The notes: generated from the sequence alone by a model not told the origin. A stretch of DNA of 64,000 nucleotides from Lojkania enalia (GCA_010094045.1 ML986599.1:402907-466906), one strand, 5' to 3'; positions 12,851 to 24,449 are shown, numbered from the stretch's first letter. Made by a program: numbers and translations.

Positions 12851-13450
12851 TTGCCTTCTTTGCCTCGTAGCAAGCCAAAGGGGGGCGATAACCGGCGAGA
12901 TCCTGGATATATTATTCTCAAGTACTCTCCAATACCACCACAATCATGGATTTCTCCTTCCGTTCAATAGTCTCATTCTTATTCGTCACCTATCATCGGC
13001 GAGTCAAAATAGAATCACAATGAGCACACTAGAATATCCAGCAGTACTCACAATTGAGCTAGAAAAGATAGGCCCGAAGCCATCCCAAAGTGCTAGATAT
13101 AGTCGTATCGATAGTTATCAAGACATCCATCAAAATCCGTCTTTATCCCCTAATCTGACAAATACTTGTGAAAGAGATACTAGGAGTCTCTTATTCAATT
13201 AGAAAAGTGTGCGGAGATGTTTCAACATCTGTCTGGAGGGACACATGAGCACTTAGACACTGAACAAGATTCGATATAGGATGTAAATATTGCATATATA
13301 GCTTTCTGCGTATACATTCGCACTACTACATCCCAACACCGATCAATCAAAGAAAAAATCCTCACACATGTACATACAATGAATGGCAATGCCAAATTGC
13401 GCTATCAATTTCCAAAAATGCTTCCGCTTATAACTTCATTGTTGTACATC

Positions 13451-14545
13451 TCATGTGAAAGCCATGCTCTTCTTAATCTCGGCAATAGCCAGCGCGGGGT
13501 TCAAGCCCTTGGGGCATGTCCTGGAGCAGTTTAGGATCGTGTGGCATCGGTACAGGCTCATGCTGTTGTTGAGCGCGTCCTGTCGTTCGGCGGTCTTCTC
13601 GTCTCGCGAATCGGCAATCCAGCGGTAGGATTGAAGGAGGATGGCTGGACCGAGGTATTCTTCCTGGTTCCACCAATAGGAGGGGCATGAAGTTGAACAG
13701 CATGCACAGAGAATGCATTCATAGAGACCGTCTAGCTTCCTGCGCTCGGCCTTGGACTGTCGGTATTCACGGCCCTGGATCATTGTTAGCCTCGGTGGCG
13801 AAGACAACCTTTGTCACGAATTGTAAACTAACATCTGGCGAAGGAGTATCGCGCTGGAGATAAGGCTTGACAGAGCGGTATTGCTTGTAGAAGAGTGTCA
13901 TATCAGGTACAAGGTCCTTGACGATGTACATGTGTGGGAGGGGATAAATACGAGATTCTTTTGCAGTGTCGGTAGGGATACGGCCTATTAAAGCTCATTA
14001 GTCAACAACCCCATTGTCATATACTCGTTATACACACAAAGACAAGCCAATGTGTTGACACCGTCGATGTTCATAGCGCAGCTCCCGCAAATTCCCTCAC
14101 GACAACTCCGCCTGAACGTCAAGGTTGGGTCGATCTCATTCTTGATGCGAATCAGCGCATCCAGCATCATAGGCCCGGTCTTGTTTAGATCCAGCGTGTA
14201 TGTCTGCATCTTGGGCTTGGAGGTCGGCTCATCCGGGTTCCAGCGGTAGATGTGGAAAGTCTTGATCTTCGCATCCTTTCCAGGCTCCGGCTCCTTAACG
14301 GTCGATGTCTTGCTCTCTGGAATCGGCTTGCGGGCTGGATCTGGCACAATCTTTTCTCCAACCTTAGAGATAGGCTCGCGTGCCGCTGAATCGGTCACGG
14401 AGGCGAGGCCGCGAGCAAAGATAGCGGGCTGTACGGCTGCGGGGCGAGTGTTAGTATAGCTGCAATTGAGTCTCGTAGAGCTACAGAAAGTGTCTGTACC
14501 TATTCGCCTCGTAGCCAGACGAGCGAAGGCGCGTGTGGTTGCCAT
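13451..14545 (-). CDS. sdhB: Succinate dehydrogenase iron-sulfur subunit, mitochondrial
   Basis: Subunit B of complex II. It carries electrons from the FAD of SdhA through three Fe-S clusters to ubiquinone in the mitochondrial inner membrane. Four exons on the minus strand: 14545-14500, 14436-14038, 13984-13833, 13774-13451; 306 aa. The short first exon encodes an Arg-rich start ([15 protein letters not shown]), and the splice to [14 protein letters not shown] yields a typical targeting peptide; CTAAC branch sites are visible in introns 1 and 3. Cluster ligands: [2Fe-2S] CREGICGSC and a later Cys (LACLC); [4Fe-4S] [11 protein letters not shown]; [3Fe-4S] CHTILNC with CSRTCPKG. The frame is open upstream of 14545, but that extension is poor as a presequence, so the 14545 start is preferred. 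The Pro and Asn of SCPSYWWN and the His of CHTILNC, where SDHI fungicide resistance changes occur, are wild type. Confidence 0.97.
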
Positions 14546-15063
14546 TGCGGTGGTGTTGTACGAGAGGATTGTGGATGGCGAAGTGATGAAAGTCGTCGGT
14601 GTCATGAACTTCGAGCTCCAAGGGATCACACCTCGGGTGCGCTGATGCGGTTGGCCAATCAGGAATAGCCTGTAGTAACGCTCGGTCGGGCGCTTTCGGC
14701 AAATCATGTGCACTTTAACTGCCATAGCACGGGTACCAAGCCTCTCGTCATAAGGCTCCTACTATTGAAAAGCAGAAAAGAAAGAATAAAATCTTAAAAA
14801 AAAAAAAAAAAAGCCTCCAAAGATGCTGAGATTTTGAGATAGATAGAATAGAGGGGGGAAGTCTCCGTTCATTACAGTAGAATTGCACCCGGAAATAAGG
14901 GTCAGCGGATATCATGAGTCTTCGCTAAATAGTGCCTTTTTGGTACTGGAAGCTCTCCAAAACGTTCCCATGTCATGGGTCTTGGACTCAATATATGTTT
15001 TTGAAGCCAAATATACCCTCCTTTGCTCGAGTCTATCGAATTTTTCACGCTGTCCCAAGGAGG
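14546..15063. promoter_or_regulatory. Divergent promoter region between sdhB and the HAD hydrolase gene
   Basis: 518 bp between the start codons of two divergent genes. It contains an 18-bp poly-A run (about 14795-14812), which is nucleosome-disfavouring and common in fungal promoters. No specific factor site is claimed. Confidence 0.4.
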
Positions 15064-16146
15064 ATGACGAGCTCCATCCCTCTGCCAAACCGGGCAATAC
15101 ACTTCATTGTAGACTGGGATGGCACACTGACCAAGCGCGATACGCTTGGTACCTTGGTAAACATAGCCAAGGAAGCCAAAACAGACACGCAGATATTGGA
15201 GGCCTGGAATCACTGTGTACAAGCCTATGTGTTAGACTACGAAACGCTGCTCAAACAACACTCACCTGACGGAAAACTCCCTATTACCATCCTGGAGGAA
15301 AGGAAGCTGCTCAAAGCACTCGAAGTCGCAGAGCAGAAGAGTATAGAGCGTGTATCGCAATCTGGGATATTCAAGGGTCTGACCGCTGAGGATATAGAGC
15401 ATGGAGCTAGGAAAGCAGTGGAGAATGGAACGGTGCAGATACGAGAAGGCTACGAATCCTTTCTTGCGCATATAATATCGCGCCTTAGTCGCCAGGATTA
15501 CGATATTGATGCACTCAACATCATCAGTGTAAATTGGAGTGAGCGGTTCATCATCAGCTGCTTGGAGGTCGTGCATTCTGAGCTTAAGAAAGCGCTACCA
15601 GACGTCAAAGAAAAGCGAAAGGAGCAACACAGTTTGGAGAGAAGTTGGAAGTTGGAGAGGCAGCTGCGGAACCGTGAGACTGGGACTATCATTACTGCAA
15701 AGAAGCCGGGGTTTCTAGGAATATATGCGAATGAGTTAGAAGGTATATACGAGAATCAGCCCTCAACAGGTGTAATTGGCTCGAAGGGTACACATAAGAT
15801 CGTTTCTAGCGAGGACAAGGTGAGCTATTTGCAACTACTGAGGAAGAGGAGCCCATACACGATGAAAGCCATCCCTGTTGTGTATATTGGGGATAGCTGG
15901 ACAGATTTTGAGTGCTTGTTGGCCGCAGACGTGGGCATTTGCATCCGGGATGATCCCATGACGCCCTCCCAGAAGAAGCTCGAGGATTCGATCAACAGGT
16001 TAGGGATTAAACTTCCACATGTCAGCGAATATAGAGAAGTTGACGAGTGGAACCTAATGTGGGCGAAAGATTTCAACGAGATCAAAAATTGGATGGAAGA
16101 ACTTGAGCACAAAACGTCAACGTATAGCGATAGAGGGTTAGTTTGA
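15064..16146 (+). CDS. HAD-superfamily hydrolase (phosphatase-like)
   Basis: An intronless gene of 360 aa. HAD motif I is VDWDGTLT at about residues 16-23 (nucleophile Asp and acid/base Asp). Motif II is the Ser of IISVNWS near residue 158. Motif IV is GDSWTDFECLLAAD near residue 276, with the acidic pair that binds Mg2+. Between I and II lies a helical cap. The layout resembles fungal phosphoserine- or phosphocholine-phosphatase-like members that act on small phosphate esters; the substrate is unknown. The frame is open upstream to 14932 (GTG) with an extra ATG at 14995. The start at 15064 was chosen because MTSSIPLPNRAIHF leads directly into the conserved core; the 14995 start would add 23 residues. 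It is divergent from sdhB. Confidence 0.85.
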   Translation: MTSSIPLPNRAIHFIVDWDGTLTKRDTLGTLVNIAKEAKTDTQILEAWNHCVQAYVLDYETLLKQHSPDGKLPITILEERKLLKALEVAEQKSIERVSQSGIFKGLTAEDIEHGARKAVENGTVQIREGYESFLAHIISRLSRQDYDIDALNIISVNWSERFIISCLEVVHSELKKALPDVKEKRKEQHSLERSWKLERQLRNRETGTIITAKKPGFLGIYANELEGIYENQPSTGVIGSKGTHKIVSSEDKVSYLQLLRKRSPYTMKAIPVVYIGDSWTDFECLLAADVGICIRDDPMTPSQKKLEDSINRLGIKLPHVSEYREVDEWNLMWAKDFNEIKNWMEELEHKTSTYSDRGLV

Positions 16147-17394
16147 GCATATCGTGGCCTTTCTAGCGTATAGAATGGGATAGTGTGATCACGGAATGAA
16201 AATTCAATTGCTCTCTAAGGCCATGTAGCATTGTAGGGATCCGGGGGTAAAGTCGATGAAGGGGTGCTAAAGCATATCATGCTTCTTAACACTCAAGCTG
16301 TATACTGAGTTGCAAACTAATCTAGACGCTAGCTTTTGGGTAGATCTTCAAGAACTAACCGGTCCTGCTTTGCCCTGTACTTTTTTAGAATCTAGTGTAG
16401 GTTGAATCCGGTATATTTATCAGTGGATACTGCATATGTTCCCTGGTCCTTTAGGTCTACAACCGCCATGTGCCTTATGCGGAGCCTGGCAGAGGACCGT
16501 ATTAGACCCTTTACATGCACTTATCATAACTCCGGTAGCTATCAATATATGGAGCTTCCGGCTTTTCCGTGGCAATTAAATCTTTATCCTACAGCAAATG
16601 CAAGACTTATCTGCTTAACTTGTGCTTGCCCCTTCTCGGTAAGTCTTGCGATATCCCTACCAACGCATTTCTAGCTGTTTTTATTGCGCGTAAAATAATA
16701 GCTGGCCTACAGCACTACCTAGGAGACGAAGGGTTATTTCCGGTGTCTTTGCGAGCATGAAACTGAAGCCTGTGAAGAGCTCGGATAAGGCAGGAATTGG
16801 TAATCGCCACGACGGTTGAGTCTAGGAGCTGACATGTAGCGGGATGACAATAGTGTGCAGAGAGAATAGCACGAACCTTGGGTGCATGAAAACCGTTAGT
16901 TGACTGAGCTTTGATCATCATTTGTTGACGTCTATGCACAAACTACTTCCCTTAGTAATGTCAGATCGGGGAAGTCGCTACCTTATCTCTGAAGGCCAAT
17001 CAAGCAGGCGATAGTGAAATCCTCAACCAAGCTCTCGTGAGTGCGAAAACGCCTAAGACGCAATGGGGAAGGACAAGATGCACGTCAGTTAACAATCACA
17101 CATTGGAGACATCCAAACTATCTATTATTACCACAGAGCCTTCATTCCAGGCGTCCGGTCCACAGCGCAATATGAAGGTAAAAGCAGACGTGGTATACAA
17201 TAAAGCCATATACACGTTCAGGGGATATCTGAAAGATGCCCAAAATCGATCTTGCCCAGAGATGCGGCCTCCTATGGCTATCTCTTTTGCAGGAGCTTCG
17301 CTATCGTCTCCTTTTGCAATCATCTACAAGCTCCAAGCCCAGGTCAATTCGTCATTCACCCCACTTCGTTTCCATCTCCGCCACGAGATTATCT
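16147..17394. other. Intergenic region
   Basis: 1.25 kb without a recognisable gene. Only short overlapping frames are present, none with a domain or credible splice sites. It separates the 3' end of the HAD gene from the 3' end of the convergent small membrane protein gene. Confidence 0.5.
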
Positions 17395-17639
17395 TTACAC
17401 CTTGGAGGCCCTACGAGCAGAGAGCTGCGAGAATATCAGTCATAGCGTTCTCGTATGTCTGCCGACCGCTATCTTACCCTTTTCTGGATGAACAAGCCGA
17501 TCAAGAGAATACCGACAGCGCCGAGGATAGCGAACACGAGAATGACACCGGGCTCACGCGAAGCCCAATTACCGCGCTTCATGAGGTGGTGAGCGGCAAC
17601 CTCGCTGCGGGCGACGAGAGACATGTCGACGGCGGCCAT
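17395..17639 (-). CDS. Small single-pass membrane protein, 63 aa
   Basis: Two exons on the minus strand, 17639-17478 and 17424-17395, joined across a 53-bp intron (GTAAGA..TCGCAG). The product has a short hydrophilic N-terminus (MAAVDMSLVARSEVAAHHLM, then KRGNWASREPG), one hydrophobic segment at about residues 31-51 (GVILVFAILGAVGILLIGLF) and a basic tail (QKRLSARRASKV). The tail looks like the cytosolic side of a membrane anchor. Without splicing the frame stops two codons after the donor, so the last exon is easily missed. From memory it resembles short fungal hypothetical proteins that share the KRGNWASREPGV stretch; this was not tested by a search. The role is unknown. An alternative start is the internal Met6 (MSLVARSEV). 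Confidence 0.72.
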
Positions 17640-20320
17640 TGTTGTGACTACTGCTTCCTTTGCGTTAGAAGGACATGTCTTGAAGTAGGATGATTGAAAC
17701 TGCGTAAAAGTAGTTGCTGCACCGTATATTCCTGGAGGTCTGGGTCTCGGGTATTTATGACGAAAGGGTAGTCAGGATTGTCTGTTAACGAATGCCACGA
17801 TGCGACATGGCAACGTGGTGATTCAAATGGTCAAGGTAAATGAGAATTCGCATACCTTTACAGCCTGAATCGGATTCCTCGGTGTTGGATGGATTGGTCG
17901 CTCAATTGAAGCTTCCGAGAGAGCTGTTGCGACAAGGCCAAGCTTGTTAGCGCGATCAATCCTCACAACGTCGCGAGTGATGGGAATGCAGTGGACTCGA
18001 TGAGAAAGCGGACGGGAGCATTAAGAAGAGAGCCAGAGGTGAGCGAGGCCGATTACCCGCCTTTTAAGGCTACCGCTTGCCGAAAAATCTGCGCTCTTTG
18101 CGGCATTTTGTTTGGGCGGTTTTGTTTCGCCGCGCGGGACCGGCGGGTGGACCGGGAACAGGGCAGAAGAAAGCCATTGACGTTGCTACTATCAAGAAAT
18201 GTACACTCACTTTGGACGCGAAGCTGTGGAGGTGCGACTGCAGTCGGAATGGGAGAGTGGAGAGGACAGGGAGTCGCGCAGTGCAAGAGGAGCGGGCCGG
18301 GAGAGGTTGGACAGAGGGAGCAGCAGGTGCTGGAGAACCGGGGAGCTCAGACGCCAGCTGCCTGGCCAATCAGGCAATAGCGGGGGTGCCAAAGGAATGA
18401 TGAATTTGCGAGGCCAGACGATCGGCACAGCGCAATGGCTACGAACTGTGCTCCACGGGACTTGTCCCTTCCCCCAAGACTCTTGGACTTGATGTCTACT
18501 CCATCTATCAATCATTAATCATTATTATCTATTATAGAACGGGTCGAGTTGCGAGAGAGTCCCTGGTGAACAAACACCTCGACGTGCAGGTGGCCCGCAG
18601 CCGTCGGATCCACCAACCTGCCAACCACCCCAACAAGCACGGGCTGGCCTGCTGACCCAGCCCTGGCCAGCCTCTGATGGCGTCTGTGATGTGACTTATG
18701 TCATGGTGAATGCTTATCTACCACCATGGCGACGGCCGACAGCCTCCGCGAACGCGTCGGATGTCTTGAGCCGCGCAGAAATGCCTCATCTCTTGGCCCG
18801 CCTCACCCTAAAGTGCTCGGATGCCATCCAAGATTTGCTCACATCGGCCGGAGGTACGTGGGGAGAGCCAACGTATCGCCGCCAGGGATCGCCCAACAAG
18901 CTTTACTGGTCCGCGCCAAGTCGTGGAGGCGCTTATTGGCAAGGCATTGGCCTCATTCTTGTCACGGATCCATTTCTTGAACTTCGTTCCTTTCCCGACT
19001 ACCACTAGACAAGAATATGCAGACTCGAGATGCCAACATTGTCCGACTGCATCCTAGTCCTACTTTTACAAAACCTTGCCAGCGTTTCTAGAGCATTCCG
19101 CTCTTCTGCCATAGCCATGGCATTTTTCTGGGCTGAATTTAGACAACATTGAGCCCCGAGGTCCTCGTTTTGTGTTTCGCGGCTGACTCATCACCAGAGT
19201 CAGCATGTAGAGGTAGGAGTGTGGAGCTTCCGGAGTTTATAAGATGCCGCAGACGCATAGGCAGACTATATGTTTCTTACGATAGGTGTGTTACCCGAAT
19301 TTGCTTTCTGTAACACGTTCTCTAAGAGCCGTGTTTCCCGGACTAATGTGTGCATCCTGGAGCGATGTCGACGTCGAGGCCGACGGGCCATTGGGGTTTT
19401 CTGTTTATCGTTCCTCTCCTAGTATTGACCGTGGCTTTATAATAGTGCCTTGTGACAACAATTCGCTAGTTCTGGCATCCTGATCTGGCTGCGCGAACTC
19501 GGAGTGTTTCTCGCAGAAACATTCGGATTTTTGACTGGCAACTCGTTATCTTCAAATTGGAATATACATATAAGAGCCTAAGCCCATGGCCTTTTCCCGC
19601 CATTCTAAACGGAACTCGAGGATGAATTCACGTACATAGCGCATAGCCTCTTTGGCCGTCTGAGTTTGCCGCAAGCCCTGTCAATGCTGGCATACTTCTT
19701 CACAGATGGCAGTGTATTTCCACTAAGATTAAGGATGTAGCAGACCCTTGGATTTATCTGTAAAATGAAAACCGACCTATGCTAGGCGGACACAGTGGGC
19801 CTCCTGGCCTCGTCCTTCAGAGTCCTTTTTTTTGTGGTGATGCGTACCCTACAGGAAGTTTTGGAGGACTCCGCGCTCCTGTAATCTGTTATATTTTAAG
19901 TTTGTGTTTCAGAATCCGGTTCTTTCGCTTGGTTCTCTATTGGAAGGTACTGGCTTAACTCCTCAACTCGATTTCGAGACGGTCGCAACCATAGTTAGAG
20001 AATAGCACAGGACGAGCTGGACTAAAGGAGTGTGAGTATGGTGCAGTACATTGGGGACACACTTTTGAGGAATTTGCGAAGGTTAGAGAAGCTAGAGAAC
20101 TGACCAGGATCGGTGCGGCGCCAAATACTTATGCGGTACATATGAGAAGCGCACCAGGCGCAGGAGAGGGAAGTGGTGTGCAAAATTACAGCGTCGAAGG
20201 CGGAGGTGAGGGTGAACGCGACCCCCAGGTCACCTAACAGCCTTCGCAGTTGCCTTGGTGGTTGATCCCATTTCTTCTTTCCTCCGCCACGACGACGCCA
20301 ACACACCGACCACGTCCGCA
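17640..20320. other. Intergenic region, no gene recognised
   Basis: 2.7 kb upstream of both the small membrane protein gene (-) and the MYND-type gene (+). The part at 18000-18700 is GC-rich and has overlapping open frames on several strands of about 100-130 codons with low-complexity composition; none has a recognisable domain. A possible 5'-UTR intron acceptor (CCTTCGCAG) lies near 20248, just before the open frame of the next gene. Confidence 0.45.
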
Positions 20321-22579
20321 ATGGATGAAGACTCATATTCATCTGACTCGACGACCGACAGCGAGCATACACCTGGGGGCATTCCAAGGCTCAGATTGAC
20401 CTTCACGGGAAGCAACGCTACACTTACACTTGCTGAAGCTAATCGACATCTCTCTTTGTGCCATCCGCAGGAAGCCCTTAAACTGTATACAAAGATTTTG
20501 ACCTGCATAGCCCCGGGTCACCCTATCGCTTTCCTCAATCGATCACTTTGTTATCTTGTACTAGGGTTCCCACAACTGGCCGCGATTGACGGTCGCCGTG
20601 CCATACTTGCCGCTGACGCCGTTGGGTATATGCCAAAAGACCATGTCAATGGACGGGCAATGCTCCATAATTATGGCTTGTACACCGAGGCAGCGGACCT
20701 CAAGGTCGACATATGGCTGACTGAACCGGGATGTTACGTTGGCCAAAAGAGTCTCCGTTTTCTAGATGTAAGACCGGCGACTATCTTTATCAGCGCCCGT
20801 CCACGAAGGATTCGGGAGAAAAGAAATATATTGAGAGGACTTACAAATCAAGAGAAGGCCGTAGAATATATGCTATACGATATTAAGGTGAAGGCTACTT
20901 ATCGAGTAGCGCTGAGTCTTTGGAAGTGTGGCGAAGGAGCTTGGCAATCCGCGATGGAACAGATTTTTAAGGCAAAAGAATATTCCTTTAGGAGTTCTAG
21001 AGATGCTCAGGCGTTGATGGACTTGCACAATGAAATCCTGTTGGACATCGAACGGGTTTGGGACGAAGAAATGAAGATTAGGAACGGTCTGAAGCAGAAG
21101 GGATGGACCGCAGATGACTTGGAGAACCATGAACAGACTGGGTTCCGGAGCCTCCTCGATACGAGACTCTCAAGAGTAGAGCGCAAATTATTTCCATGGG
21201 ATGAATGCAGTCCAACTTGGGAAAACGAAGTGGACAAAATCCTGGGGCTACTAAACAAAGATACGACCGAAGTTACCAACGGCGTCTGTCAGTCGCAGCT
21301 AAAAATGGACGAATTCCCTGATATGGTGATTTCGCTCATTGCAAGACGGAAAATCACAACAAATCAAACCATTTTCAGGGAGAGATACCCCTTTAACGCA
21401 ATTACTCCGGAAAAGCCAAGCTACAAATATTGTGCCGCCTGCTTTTCGTCTATACATTTAGCTCCTGGGGCTTATGAGAAGGCTTTAAAAGCTACTGAGG
21501 AATACGTGGCGCATCGGTCTTGTTTATCAAACAGGTCCTCTTCGCCGTCCTCGTCGTCTGAGTCCTCGATTGACATCGACCGTCAAGAAAAAGGCAAGGA
21601 TGTAGGCGATTCTCCGAACGGCACTGATTTAGAGAGAACACATCTAGACCACCAAAGAGTTGATTCATTCGTGGAACCCAATTCGTGTGAACAAAACGCA
21701 GGACTTCAACTCTGTCCTTGGTGCAAAGCTGTCTTCTGCAGCCTCGAGTGCGCAGATAAGTGTTCTTACCACAGACTCTTCTGTGGGGAGCATATTCCAG
21801 AATTTGCTTATAACATCACCATTCCGAATCAGTGGTCTCTACCGCCTCCTGCAGCTACCGGTCTTCTGAACCAACTCATGAAGAAGGTACTTGCAGCCAT
21901 TGTAACAAATTCTCAATCGCACGGCCATCCACTTGACACTATCTGGTTACGACAGCTACATCGGAATATAGGCATGCCTATTAAACTCCCTGATGATGGC
22001 AGTCAGACCGGAGCTGATTTCATCGAACGCTGGAACGCCCACGGCAGTATATCCCTCCCTAGTCCATATCTGACCAGTCAGCCACTCGATCAGGCCCTCG
22101 ATGATATGCGAAATGTTCATACCTCCGCGGCTCTTCGTACACCAAAAACCTCTCCCTGGTCCTACGGCACTAACGTCCTCTGGCCATTAGACATTCTCTT
22201 CCATATAGGCGCCAAAGAGTCTAAACTTGAAGGCTTCAAAAATGCGCTCGACTGCCGGCGCCTCGATGGCTGGGTCCTCGAGACTATTCGCTACAAAGTC
22301 GAGTCCGCGATGCGCGTTACGAAGTTTCCGAGGATGAAGAAGGGTTTTAATGAAGAAGGGGAGATTATTGCCACGAGTTTCGAGGAGCAAGAGGCCGTGA
22401 AAGGGGATAATATTGGAGAGGGTGACGGAGCATATATGGCTAGTTTTCATCCGAGAACGAACTTGATTAGAGAGGCGGAGAAGAGTGAGAAGGCGAATGT
22501 AAAGCTTCTGGATCGGGATGGGCACATCGTTGTTGTTGCCACGAGAGCCGTTGAGGAAGGGGAGGAGTTACTTCGTTAG
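20321..22579 (+). CDS. TPR and MYND-type zinc finger protein (SMYD/SET-like family)
   Basis: Intronless, 752 aa from the first ATG (20321); the frame is open 66 bp further upstream without an ATG. The N-terminus has TPR-like helices (LAEANRHLSLCHPQEALKLY and on to about residue 90). A Cys pair CAACF near residue 368 and a Cys/His cluster at about 465-492 (CPWCKAVFCSLEC, then CSYHRLFCGEH) form a MYND-like finger split by a Ser-rich insert. The C-terminus ends ..IVVVATRAVEEGEELLR, which matches the end of a SET domain up to GEEL. The usual catalytic Tyr after GEEL and a clear NHSC.PN motif are absent, so lysine methyltransferase activity is doubtful. It may belong to a fungal SMYD-related family with a reduced SET region. 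Confidence 0.75.
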   Translation: MDEDSYSSDSTTDSEHTPGGIPRLRLTFTGSNATLTLAEANRHLSLCHPQEALKLYTKILTCIAPGHPIAFLNRSLCYLVLGFPQLAAIDGRRAILAADAVGYMPKDHVNGRAMLHNYGLYTEAADLKVDIWLTEPGCYVGQKSLRFLDVRPATIFISARPRRIREKRNILRGLTNQEKAVEYMLYDIKVKATYRVALSLWKCGEGAWQSAMEQIFKAKEYSFRSSRDAQALMDLHNEILLDIERVWDEEMKIRNGLKQKGWTADDLENHEQTGFRSLLDTRLSRVERKLFPWDECSPTWENEVDKILGLLNKDTTEVTNGVCQSQLKMDEFPDMVISLIARRKITTNQTIFRERYPFNAITPEKPSYKYCAACFSSIHLAPGAYEKALKATEEYVAHRSCLSNRSSSPSSSSESSIDIDRQEKGKDVGDSPNGTDLERTHLDHQRVDSFVEPNSCEQNAGLQLCPWCKAVFCSLECADKCSYHRLFCGEHIPEFAYNITIPNQWSLPPPAATGLLNQLMKKVLAAIVTNSQSHGHPLDTIWLRQLHRNIGMPIKLPDDGSQTGADFIERWNAHGSISLPSPYLTSQPLDQALDDMRNVHTSAALRTPKTSPWSYGTNVLWPLDILFHIGAKESKLEGFKNALDCRRLDGWVLETIRYKVESAMRVTKFPRMKKGFNEEGEIIATSFEEQEAVKGDNIGEGDGAYMASFHPRTNLIREAEKSEKANVKLLDRDGHIVVVATRAVEEGEELLR

Positions 22580-22861
22580 GGAATGGTGGGCACTATCGTG
22601 GAGCTAAACTTGGTATAATGCTAGATTCCTGGTATAGTAGACTCATGGGATCGGGCGTTGGAATTTGTATACTGACTGACAGACTACTTTCGGGATACAC
22701 TTGGCAATGCCGTTGTGTATAAAGAGCCAGTATAGCAAAGCAGGAATTCCAAGTCAAGAATCTCATTTCATGTTTCGTAATAGGTAGATTGTCATCACTT
22801 GCTCTATATTTAGGGTATCACCAAAGTAGTCTAACTCTGACCTTGTGGCTGCCAATCGATC
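22580..22861. terminator. Shared 3' region of the convergent MYND-type and RSA4 genes
   Basis: 282 bp between convergent stop codons. AT-rich; holds both 3' UTRs. Nothing else is seen. Confidence 0.35.
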
Positions 22862-24449
22862 TCAATTCCTCCATATCCGAACCTGCTTATCTGCGCCTCC
22901 ACTCCCAACTCGCTCTCCATCTGGACTCCAGTCCAGCGCGAATACCTGGTCTTTATGGCCTGGTAAGTCTTCTTTTAGTTTCCCGGTTCGTAGGTCCCAC
23001 ACTTTTAGAGTAGTATCCTTGCTACAACTGGCTAGTAATCTACTGTCTGCTGAAAAACTTGCCATGTATACAGGTCCAACGTGTGCCCGGAGTGTGAACA
23101 GAAATTTACCGTCACGGGCAGACCAGAGCTTGACATGGTTATCCCACGCCGCAGATGCAAGCAACATGCCATCAGGCGAAAATGTCACTTGATTAATCTG
23201 TTTTTGGTGGCCCGTCATCCTGGTAACGGGTTTCGCACTCGTTAACGGCGTCCAGAGGAATAGCGTACAATCTTCGCTCGCAGAAGCTAGACGTTCCACA
23301 ATCTCGCCTCCAACCGTTGCGGCCTTTTCGAACCGCGCTTTGGCTTTAGCAAGTTTTTCTTCAGAGGTAGCAGGGACTCTGTGCGTATGGTCGTGGTAGG
23401 CTGTTCGGAGAACGAAGTCGGTTGAGAGGGCTAGGTGGTTTACCCAGTGGGCATGTCCGGAGAGCGTGGAGATGAGGCTACCGGTAGAGGCGTCCCAGAC
23501 TTTGAGCGTCTTGTCGTGGGAGGATGTGTATATCTGTGACACTAATTAGAGTGATTTCTTTAAGGGATAGCTAAACTGTGCGTACCCTTCCTATACCTCC
23601 CCATTTCACGCACGTCACACTACCTTTGTGGCCCGTAAGAGCGAAGTCTATCTTCCCTCCTATTGCATTCCATACACGTACTGTTCCGTCTTTCGACGAC
23701 GACGCCACTCTCGGTCTACCCTCCTGTTGTAGATGGTACGGTTCCCAGCTCAAACTTGTTATAAATGCCGTATGCCCCTTCAACGCCCCACCAATCGCTT
23801 TCCCAGTCCCAGCTTCCCATATCCTTACCTCACTATCATACCCTCCGGACGCAAGAATACTCCCATCTGGTGAATAGCTAACAGCAAGCACCCACTTCGT
23901 ATGTCCCTTAAGCGTATGTACCGGCGTCCCCGTATCACAATCCCATATTCTAACCGTCTTGTCCCCACTCCCACTCGCCATTCTACTCGAATTGATAGGC
24001 GAAAACTGCACCGCCAGTATATTATCTCCATGCCCTGAGATCGCAGCTGCACACCTCGACACCGCTCTCACCCTGAACACAGCCTGTGGTGCATATTGAA
24101 GAGTGATTTCGCTCTCCGCACTCGCTTTTCCGGGCTTGACTAGCGCATTGTATAAGTCTTCCTTGTCGCCTAAAGCTTCTGTCGCGCCCTCTGGAAAGAA
24201 TCGGTAGGGAATTCGGTCATCGGTTTGCTCTTTGAGTTCGTTGAGAAGGATTTCAAGGTTCTTGGTTGAGGCTTGGGAAAGCGGGACTGTGAGGACGGGG
24301 AGGGAACCTGTTTCGCCGGTGGCCTGGTCGACGAAGCGGACGCGGACGGTACCGTCAGGGATGGTGGTGTCAATATCTTGTTGGGTGCGGGAGATTTCTA
24401 ATTGATCGCGCTTTTGTCGCTTGGAAGGTGGTGGGAATTGGGTTGCCAT
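22862..24449 (-). CDS. rsa4: Ribosome assembly protein Rsa4 (Notchless), WD40
   Basis: A nucleolar WD40 factor of 60S ribosome biogenesis. In yeast its N-terminal UBL-like (NLE) domain binds the MIDAS domain of the AAA ATPase Rea1/Midasin, which then releases it from pre-60S particles. Two exons on the minus strand, 24449-23586 and 23533-22862, with a 52-bp intron (GTACGC..TCACAG) joining KWGGIGR to IYTSSHDKT; 511 aa. The N-terminus has the NLE domain (about residues 30-120: VRVRFVDQATGETGSLPVLT, with the acidic E in the loop TDDRIPYRFFPEG). Eight WD repeats follow, for example SGHGDNILAVQFSP, GSGDKTVRIWD and ASSSKDGTVRVWN, and the protein closes with GGADKQVRIWRN, the usual Rsa4 ending. Length and order match the family. 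Its 5' end faces MSH4 across 1.9 kb. Confidence 0.95.

Noticed and set aside
14546..14725. N-terminal extension of SdhB
   Set aside because: The ATG at 14545 gives a standard Arg-rich mitochondrial presequence; the upstream part looks like 5' UTR.
17037..17693. 218-codon plus-strand ORF
   Set aside because: It overlaps antisense the spliced 63-aa membrane protein gene, has no domain, and its composition looks non-coding.
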